64,000 bases of DNA from Effrenium voratum (Eukaryota > Sar > Dinophyceae > Suessiales > Symbiodiniaceae): assembly GCA_963377175.1 (NCBI GenBank), contig CAUJNA010001846.1, positions 619,501 through 683,500 of the forward strand, in the 5' to 3' direction. The notes beneath the pieces are model-generated. The model was not told the origin of the DNA. It did not search any database and saw nothing but the letters and a program-made list of their open reading frames with translations. A program made the position numbers and the translations under genes. This document shows positions 51,501-61,085 of this stretch, one piece after another; positions within the stretch are counted from its first letter, which is position 1, and each line of letters begins with the position of its first letter.

Positions 51501-54500
51501 TCACCCGCGCCCGAAGCGCGCCTCAGCACGGTGAGGTCCGGCGCCTCCTCCTTCGCCTGGCGGTCCATCTGGATGGCCTTCAGCAGCTCCTCAGCGGTTT
51601 ACCACGCCGGTGGCCCGGCGTTGACCGAGGCGACGGGGAAGAAGTTCGGGGGGAAACAAGAACCAAAGCGGGCCGTTTCGTGGCCGACCTCATTCTGCAC
51701 AAATAAATACTATTATTAGTATTAATAATATCACTATCATTAGTATTGTGAATATTATTCGTATTATGATTGTTGCTACGTATGATTATAAGTATCAATT
51801 ATGTGTCTTATTATTGCTAGTATATGTATTTCTTACTAATATGCTTGTGGATATTATTATTAGTACTATCAGTATGAATACTATTATTACTATCATTGTT
51901 ATTATTATTACAAAAAAAAAAAAAAAAACAGCAGACTCCAGATAGCGAAAAGAGGACGAGGGTTGCGCACCAGCACCTCTAACAGCACCCCCCAAAGAGC
52001 GCACCAAACAGCACCCCCAGAGCACCCGACCGTGAATCTCGCAAAATTACCTGGAGCACCCAGAATTGCATGCCCCCTAGCACCCTGCCGTCAATCTCGC
52101 AAAAATGAGCCCACACTGTCACCCCGACAGGACCCCCAGAGCACCTGCCGTCAATCTCGTAAAAAACACGCCGCGCCATCACCAGCACCTCAAACAGCTC
52201 ACGAAACAGCGCACCCTAACAGCACCTGCACCAACACCCCAAGCTGCACGCCCCCTAGCACCCAGCCGTCAGTCTCGCAAATCACTTTGCCCTCTTTGTT
52301 AGAAGTTAAAACCCCTATAGCTTTCAGCCATCTGAAGAATTAGACCGTTGAAAAAGAAAAAAAGAAGTGATTCTTGAAGGCTGAGGCCATTACTGTGGAT
52401 GGTTGCGAAATCCGCTTCTTGCACCACCTAAGAAACCATAGTTGAAACCATAACGTTTGTTGGTATTTACGTTGGGGAATCATGATTCCAGGGTTTCAGA
52501 ACAGCGGTGCAGTATTCCGTACATCCACAGGGCCCTTTCTACAAAGACTTCGGTACTATACCCGTCCTATGACTTTTGTCCGGTTTTTATTGTGGTGGCG
52601 TTTGGTTTCGGGAAATAGGACCGTACCATAGGTGTCCTTTGGGTAAAATAGACGGTTCCCTTGTAAATGAAATAAAACCAATCTAACCCATCTATTTCTA
52701 ACCAAATCAACCTAAAAGGACACCTATGGCCCTTTGCTATGTTTGGTGCGGAACACACTTCCATTTGCTTAAGCCCCCTGAGAAACAAATTAGAAAATAT
52801 GTCCAGGAATGATAAGATCGATTCCCTGTAAAACCAAAAAGGGGGAGTCAATCATATCAAGCAAAATGGCTTCAACCACATCACCCATTTTGGTGAAACT
52901 CCCTCGCTTTTTTTGTTAGGAACACCTGGCGATGCATCCGAAGGCGGGCTCCTCCTTGGTGACGTGCCCGTCGTTATCCGCGTCGATCCTGCGGAAGAGC
53001 TCCTCCTCCGAGACCTGCTGAGCCCGAAGCCGGAAGCACCGAGTTGCCAGACTTGCAACCAAAGGACTTGGAAATAAATCTTCACAACCCTCGCTATGGT
53101 TGCAAAAAACAACTCTTGTTGTTGCAGTCCCCTACTAAGATGAACAGACCCCCCCAAACAAGACTTGCCCAAAATGAGGAAAGAAAAAGGATAGCCTCAA
53201 AAACCAAACATACGGTGGATGGTTGCGAAATCCGCTCGCACTACTTTGAGAACATGGTTGAAACCCTTGTTTGTTGGTATTTCCTTCGGGGAATTGAATC
53301 ATTCCAGGGTTTCTTAGGTGGAAGAGGCGTAGCGATAAAAGAAGATGCAGGTTCTATGTTTGTTTTTGAGAGGGACAAGGTGCACCTGGCTAGTCCGTTT
53401 GAGGTTGGACCCCCAAAATGGATTGTTTCTCTTTTGGCGTGCCTAAACCACAAAACAAGGTACCTTCAAAATAAGACACACCCACCTTTTGTAACCTTGA
53501 CAACATATCAGCTTCCCTCCAAGAGTGGTTTGGATTGGTAGTGATTTGGCGTGGGTCTCCCATGTACAAGAATCAGGGTTCAAATCCCCAAACCAACCCA
53601 AGCCCAAGATGGGGATACCTGATGGACCAAATCCAGGAAACCGAAAGTCTTAGAAGGTCAATTCGCTTTGGGCAAGTGACTTGGAAAAGTGGGCAAAGTC
53701 GAGAGCCTGGGGTGTTCGGCTGTTTGCATCTTGCCAAAAAAAGAAGGCGTCCCATGGTTTCAACAAGGTGCAGGATTTCGTCCATGCACAGTAGGGTAAG
53801 CCTCGAATCGGGCTCCAGAGACAATAGGTTCCTGTCGGAGGGTGGTGACACCAGACTTGTGGTCGTCTCAAAAGTGGGACACCGTAGGTGAGCTTTTGTA
53901 TAATCGCAACCTAAACCAAGTGTCTCATCTATCTAAAACCAGACTAACCGATCAAAGGAACACGCTCCAAACTGGTCGGTCGAGCCACCTAGTCGAAAGG
54001 CGAGTGGAGCTAACAATGCAAGTTGCATCCCACGCCGATCCCTTTTGCAAGGCTAGGAGGCAGGTCGGAGGCCGAGAGTAAATGCCAGCGGCCATCAATA
54101 AGCGAGTTATTTGGCATACCGCCAAGTACAGGATTTACCTACCAGGACCGGTCCTAGGACCACCAGTCCACAGGTCCTGGCCAGTTCAGGACCCAGGACC
54201 GGTCCCAGGACTGTCCGACCAGTCCCAGAGGTCCCAGGACCAGGGCCCGATCCCAGGCTGGTCCCAGGATCGGTCCCAGGACCTGTCCCACAGGTCCCAG
54301 GCCGCAACCCAGTCAGGATGTCCTGATAAAGATTTTCGCCTGGGGGACACACCTGAAATGAGGCTGGTCCCGGGACTGGGATCCGTTGCTTTGACAGCGA
54401 TTGCTCGCTCGCTGAGTGGTGGCCATTGCTCATGGAGTGAAACCTGTGCTGAGAGCTATTGAGATCCAATTAAAGGACGAGCTCTCACTTTTGTGCGTAT

Positions 54501-57500
54501 TCCGTTAATCTGGGTCGGCGGCAGCAGGCGGAGGAGTGGCTAAATTAGCTTAACGCCTGCATAGCCGGAGCCACTGCGAGACACCCTCCCATGCGCACGC
54601 TCCCAAGCGCACCTCGCTGTCGAAAATGCGTGGCTTTACGTTCCCGGACAAAACACCTCAGGGCAACTGCCGTGCCGGAAATTTGGGCTTCGTGTCTCCT
54701 CCCGAAGGTGATGCTGCAATTTCCCAAGGGAGATGTAAGTCCCCTGTCTAGAACAATTAAGAAGCATAGGTATCAACAATTAAGGAAACGCCGCCGCGTT
54801 GAGGAAATCTGAGGGAAGGCATCCAGCAACAAAGTTTATAGCCAGCGAATATGTTAAGCAAGGCGTCCGCAGGGAGATGCAACTGGCTAGTCTCACAGGT
54901 GACCTTTTGATCTTTAAAAAGAATATGGCCCTGGTAAACGGAATAAAACCCATGTAAACCAACATCTATTTCTGGCCAAACTAACCGATCAAAACGACAC
55001 CTACTGTGGATGGACGAAATCCTGCACCAGGTTGAAACTATGGGAAACCGCTGTTTGTTTGTATTTACGTTGGGGATAGAATCATCTCAGGGTTTCTGGT
55101 CGGTGGTGCGATTTGTGGATTTCGCAACCATCCACAGTTTGGCATATGGCTGGTCTCTTGCCAATCTTGATCAAAGCAGACCCCTTTCGCAACCCGAGGA
55201 CTAAGGATTGACTCGGAGACCCAACAAATGTGAGGGGCCTTCTACGGCGGAAATCACTTTGCACAGAATGGCCAAGTGACTTTCAAAAGCAAACCAAACT
55301 AAAAACTAGCCATAAACGGACGGAAGCCAATTGGAAGGCTAGAAAACAGACACGCATCATGCATGCCACGGGTGGAACGGCCAGAGCAAGGACCCACCAA
55401 TATTCAATGTTGAAGTCTGCCATCCCCGGTCCCTCATGCCGTATAGCCGCAGCAAAGGCAACAAGGTAGTATACAAACAACAGGGGCGTCGGGCGGAGTG
55501 TGACAGGCAGTAGTGGTCGACCAGCCCTTGTGACGACCAGAACATCTCTAATCGATCTGGCTCTACATCCAATTCGGGAAGCCTCGACACGTTCCTTTGG
55601 TTCCACATCTGAACAAACCCCAACAGGTCTCAGACAAGCATGCCCTGAGCAGAACATGAATCACCAGCTTGTGCCCCGCCGGAAGTCCCTGAAGCTGGAA
55701 AACACAAACCAGTGGAGATGGTCAGTAATTCTTCAGTGACAAGAAACTTGCCCACCCCCATCTAGCTGTTTAGGTGTTTTTCCCACCAGAAGGCAGGTAC
55801 ATGGGCTATCTTTCTTGATGCAACTTCTGTTTGGTTGGCTTTCATGGGCCATTTTGGGGTCTGGTTTCTATTTTGGAGACCAACCCGTTTGCACAAAAAA
55901 TGGAACACCAGGCAACCCACCCGTCTCGCCCGGCACGTAACGCGCGAGGTGCTGTCGTCATAGGTCCGCTTGCTGGCACCGTGCTGCACGAGGTGGAGGG
56001 AATCCGAGCTCTTGAGCGCCTTGCGTCAAAACCCCGCGGAGGCCCTTTGGGTTTCCCTTTCGTTGCCCTTTGAAGCAAGCCCCCCCCCAAAAAAAAAAGA
56101 GAGTTGAAAGAGGTTTCTTTTCTTTGGCTCCCTTTGGTTTCCCTTTGGTTTCCCTTGCTTTCCCTTTGGTTTCCCTTTGAAGCACCCAAAAAACCGGGCC
56201 CTTCGACGTGGTGTACATATGTTCGACCCCTCCCTTTTTCCCCCGCCGCATGCCTGGAGTGAGCCCGCCTGAAGGGTCTCCTTTGCCTCGCGCTGGATCC
56301 GCGAGCTGCGATCTTTCAAGAAGTGGGTGGTCCACGCCTGCGACACGGTGGCCGTTGGGCCCCAAATCACCAAGTCTCACAGAAAATTCGGCGGCGCGTC
56401 TCATGGCTAACCCCCAAGAGATCATCCGTCCCGGCGCGCCATCCTTGCCTCCGCGCCCTGGTGGCTGAAGGGCAAGGTGTCCTCGAGCCCGGTGGGCCGG
56501 TCGGCCGGTCAGCCGGGCGCGGAGTTTGCCCGGAGTTTTTGCGCCGATTTCCGGGTAAAAAGGTGATGTCACACCACGAACCTGTTGTTCCGACCTCCAC
56601 TTTGAATGTTGGTTCAGGGGTCCAAGAAACGGGCTTGTGGTTGCAAAAATCGCCTTCGATGGCTCAAAATGGAAGCCAAAGGGTCAACTGTGCGTTTTGG
56701 AAGACTCCAGCGAACACGGTCAGCGTCAGCAGTCCTACGGAGGTAGACATGGGCTTCATGTGTTTCATATGAATGAAACAAAGTGAAACCCGGGGCATCC
56801 GTCAATCCTTCCCCAAATTGCCCTGGCCCGAACGGACACAATCAGCTCTCCACAAGTGCGCGATGGCTTCGGATTCCCTGTGAACAGTCCAGATAAAGGG
56901 GTCTACCCAAAACCGACGACTCGAAAAACCCAAATGGCTCAGTTTGAAAAAACTCAGAAGGGCGCATGGCATTGCCTCGAGCCAACACAATTGTTGTTGG
57001 TGTGGTCAGGTGTCCTATGAACAATCTGAATCGAAGAGAGGGGTCACCATTTAGAGACACCTCCCTTGTCACGGTGGGCTTGCCTCCTTGGGCATCCCCC
57101 CTTGGCTTGAAATGCAAACCCGCCTTTCAACCGGTGCCATTGGGGGTCCCCAACTTTGAGACAAACATGAGCAGTGAGTCTGAAGACATGAAACACTCCT
57201 GGGTTTCCTTGTAGGCTGTTGCAACCCATGAAACGCTTATCTGTATTTCATGGTCCTGGTCTGATTTGGGTGTGTCTTTGTTGGGGGCACAAAAGCTTAT
57301 CCCGCCTTCCGCCTCACAAAACTGTTGAGCTCGGATGCTTCGGCTGAAATCATCCCGTAGCAAGCTTGTTGACCTCTCGGCTGCCTTTTAGGAGGCCCCA
57401 ACAGCAGACATGGGCCATAAGTTCAAAAACAACTTTTGGACAATCCCAGTCGTGGCATTGGAAGTTATCCAAACGCAAAGACGGTTAACCCAAAGACGTC

Positions 57501-60500
57501 CACAGAGACATGGACCGAGCCTCATTCGGGAGAACCGCGGGGTCCCCAAAGTTTGAGAGCTCAAGATGTAACCACTTAGCCCCAAATCCCGAAGACAGCA
57601 GGCGTCCCTTTTCAGGGTACTCCTTCTTTGAAGGCAAAAGTCGGAAAACACCACAAGGAAAGACAAAACAAAGAACATTTGGGCGGATCCCCAAAAGCCT
57701 TAAACACACACACACACCCACTTCCTGAGTGGCTGGCTGATCCCCCGCCTCCCGGTTCATTCACCCCTTCGGATCCCTTGCCTTCTGGGAACGCGCAATC
57801 GCCACCACCACGCGTCCCACGTTCAGCTTACCTCACGCCGAGTGGAGGCGTGAAGTCCGGACACACCGCTGGGGTGAGGGGTGCCCACTTTTGGGTTGGG
57901 GCCCTGGACCCCAAAACCACAACCCCCCCCCCCTGGACCCCTTCAAATGCTTCTCCTCGACTCTCTCGGGTTGCTCATCTCTAAAAACTGGCCTCTTGCG
58001 CGAGGCGGCATTGCTCATGTATCATTCGACATCAGAAAACCACTCTAGTAGGCACTGGACATATTGCGATCCTGATGGAACATGAGCTGGGTTGCCTGCT
58101 TCAGTGGCGGCCTGGAATAGCAAAGCTGACGAGCTGATCTGGTCGAACCTGAACTCAGGTACCTAGAAACGACACACGCACACACACATGCTTCACAAGG
58201 GAATCCTCTACATCAGCTTTTGCCCACTAGCACGGAAGGTGTAGTTTGAAGGAAACTTGTCTTCCAGGACCGCTCAGTCAGGTTCCATGTTGGTTGACAG
58301 GAGGGTATCCTTCAGGCCTTCAGGCAACCCTGCTTCGCGGGACCGAATCAGGTATGGTTGCACGTGTATACTGGTTGCCAGCTTGCCTATCCGTGTCACC
58401 TGACACGCTATCACACACACACACACACATACACACATGGTTGGCTCGTCTTTTTTGGAGTTGGTACGTCTTGTCTGGTGATTTCAAAGAGAAACCAAAA
58501 GGAAAACCATCATTTTGGTGGGTGGTTCGCCAAACAAAGACACGCCCAATGCACACTCTCGCTTTGCCTACAGACCCTCCCGAATTTGCGCCCCACCTGT
58601 GTAGTTGAGCACAAGCCGACCGCTCTTCTCTGCCGCAATCAGCAGCACTGCACCTCTGCACATGTCGAGTCGAAAGCTAGGAACAAATATACAAGGCCCT
58701 CAGAAACCAGCAGAAACAAAGCCAGCAATTTAGATCCTCCCGCCACATGGTGTGTTCTGCACCACGTAGGTTAGCGTTGCAATATTCCTGAAGCAGCGCT
58801 CCAAGGCTGGGCATCCCTGTAAAACACTCAACAAAGCTTGCGCTGCACCCTCCAGAACATCAAGATGGCTTGAGTTTCCCCTCAAAACACCAACGGATGC
58901 CCCATGCTGAGACCATATCCGATCTGAGTGCAACTCAGCAACCTGAATTCAGAAATGGACCCCCCAAGAATGCAACCAACACATGGGTGCAATCGCTCGT
59001 AGCCCGATTTCACCCGCAACACAGTCCTGCCATTCAGAGGCAGCTTCGCATTCAAATGGCTGGCAATTATGGTACATAACTATTCCTTTAACGCCTTCGC
59101 ATTCACCAGGCAGAAGTACGTACATCATGCTGGATCATGTGTATTTTGCTTTGACAGAATCGCTTTCAGGCAAACTTCCCCATACCTACCACTTCCCGCT
59201 GGAAATGGCAGATTTGTTATTCAAGAACAACCTCATGTGGCCACTTTGATGTTGTCTCAGTTGGACCAATTCCTGCCGGGTCCTTGGGTTTCGAATCCCT
59301 TCGCCTTCCGAAGAAAAACACCCTGACCCTTGCCGAATGCCCAAATCTGAAGCAAACAGCCGGAAAAAGTCGCCCACAAAGGATGGTCTCTATACTTCCC
59401 CAAGAATCACACAAGCACAGGGAAACTCAATTCAAACTTGTAGGGAAACCTCAACGGAGTGGTGTTGTTGTTCTAGGCCATCATTTTGCTTATCAATGTT
59501 CATTCAACTGGCCACGGCACACATGCATACGCCAATGTGTTTTGAGGTTTTCCCCTGTTGACCCCTTCCCCCCAATATGTTTGAGGGGGCCCCTTTGCTA
59601 ATCACTAACCAACATCAGGGCTCTTTGTATGTATCCACCTTGAGCATCCCCCCGCCGCTTGTAGCCGTGATTCCCCCCTGGCTTTCTCACAGATTGGTGG
59701 TTTGGAGCCCGGTGGTTTGGTGGTGACTAAGGAGGGCCAATCCAAACTACCAATTAAAAGTTAGCTGCAATTCCTCTCGCACAAACATTGATAGCACCTA
59801 CCAACCCCTTAAAGATTCGGCTCCCAAAGCGCCGAATCCAGGGAAGCTTCGATTCGGCTCGCTTCGGCTCGCTTCGGCTCGACCCGGAGGCGCCGTGGGA
59901 TTCCTGGTAGATCTTCACCAAGGCCTCCGGGAAGGGCATCTGGTCAAAGGCTCTGGACACTTCGAAGCCGGTGAGGTTGAACCTGAGAACAAAGCAACGA
60001 AGTCAACCAGGAAGATTGCAAAGCACATGCAACACAAACAAAAGCAAAAGCAAAAGCAAAAGCAAAAGCAAAACAACACCTAACTAACCGACTAACTGAC
60101 TGACTGACGAACTGACTAACTAACTGACTGACTGACTGACTGACTAATTGACTAACTAACTGACTAACTGACTGACTGACTAACTGACTAACTAACTGAC
60201 TAACTGACTGACTGACCAACTGACTCACTAACTGACTAACTGACTGACTGACCAACTGACTAACTAACTGACTAACTGACTGACTGACTAACTGACTAAC
60301 TAACTGACTAACTGACTGACTGACTAACTGACTAACTAACTGACTAACTGACTGACTGACTAACTGACTAACTGACTGACTAACTGACTGACTGACTAAC
60401 TGACTAAGTAACTGACTAACTGACTGACTGACCAACTGACTCACTAACTGACTAACTGACTGACTGACCAACTGACTAACTAACTGACTAACTGACTGAC

Positions 60501-61016
60501 TGACTAACTGACTAACTAACTGACTAACTGACTGACTGACTAACTGACTAACTAACTGACTAACTGACTGACTGACTGACTAACTAACTGACTAACTGAC
60601 TGACTGACTAACTGACTAACTGACTGACTAACTGACTGACTGACTGACTAACTAACTGACTAACTGACTAACTGACTAACTGACTAACTGACTGACTGAC
60701 TAACTAACAAGTAACTAACTAAGTAACTAACTAACTAACTAACCAACTGCTAAGCAACTAACTAACCAGCTAACTAGCTAACTAGCTAACTAACTAGCTA
60801 ACTGGCTATCTAACTAACCAAAAAACGAAGCAAATCAAAGCAAAACAAGACAAACAAACAAGCCATGCCAAGCCTTACCAGACAAACCCCAACCAAGCAA
60901 ACAGGAGCTGATCGGCCCGTCGAGCGCGGGCATCGGACAAAGTCTCGGGATTTGCATGGGTCAAAGCCTTGTCTGTAACTTTCAATGGCGACCTCTTGCT
61001 AATCATGATCATGACG

Positions 61017-61085
<69 letters not shown>

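Larger units (their letters stand above)
53015..55929. other. Large channel intron with repeats
   Basis: Holds family B and C elements, the GGTCCCAGGACC cluster and a plus-strand open frame at 54591-54812 discussed as a finding. Confidence 0.6.

Noticed and set aside
57832..57868. Small exon GVSGLHASTRRE with a GTAAGC donor
   Set aside because: Its phase does not fit between the channel exons at 59904 and 56481, which join directly in frame without it.
59944..60471. Long minus-strand open frame of VSQL/VSQS repeats
   Set aside because: It is the translation of the GACT/AACT satellite, with no stop in that frame by composition only.
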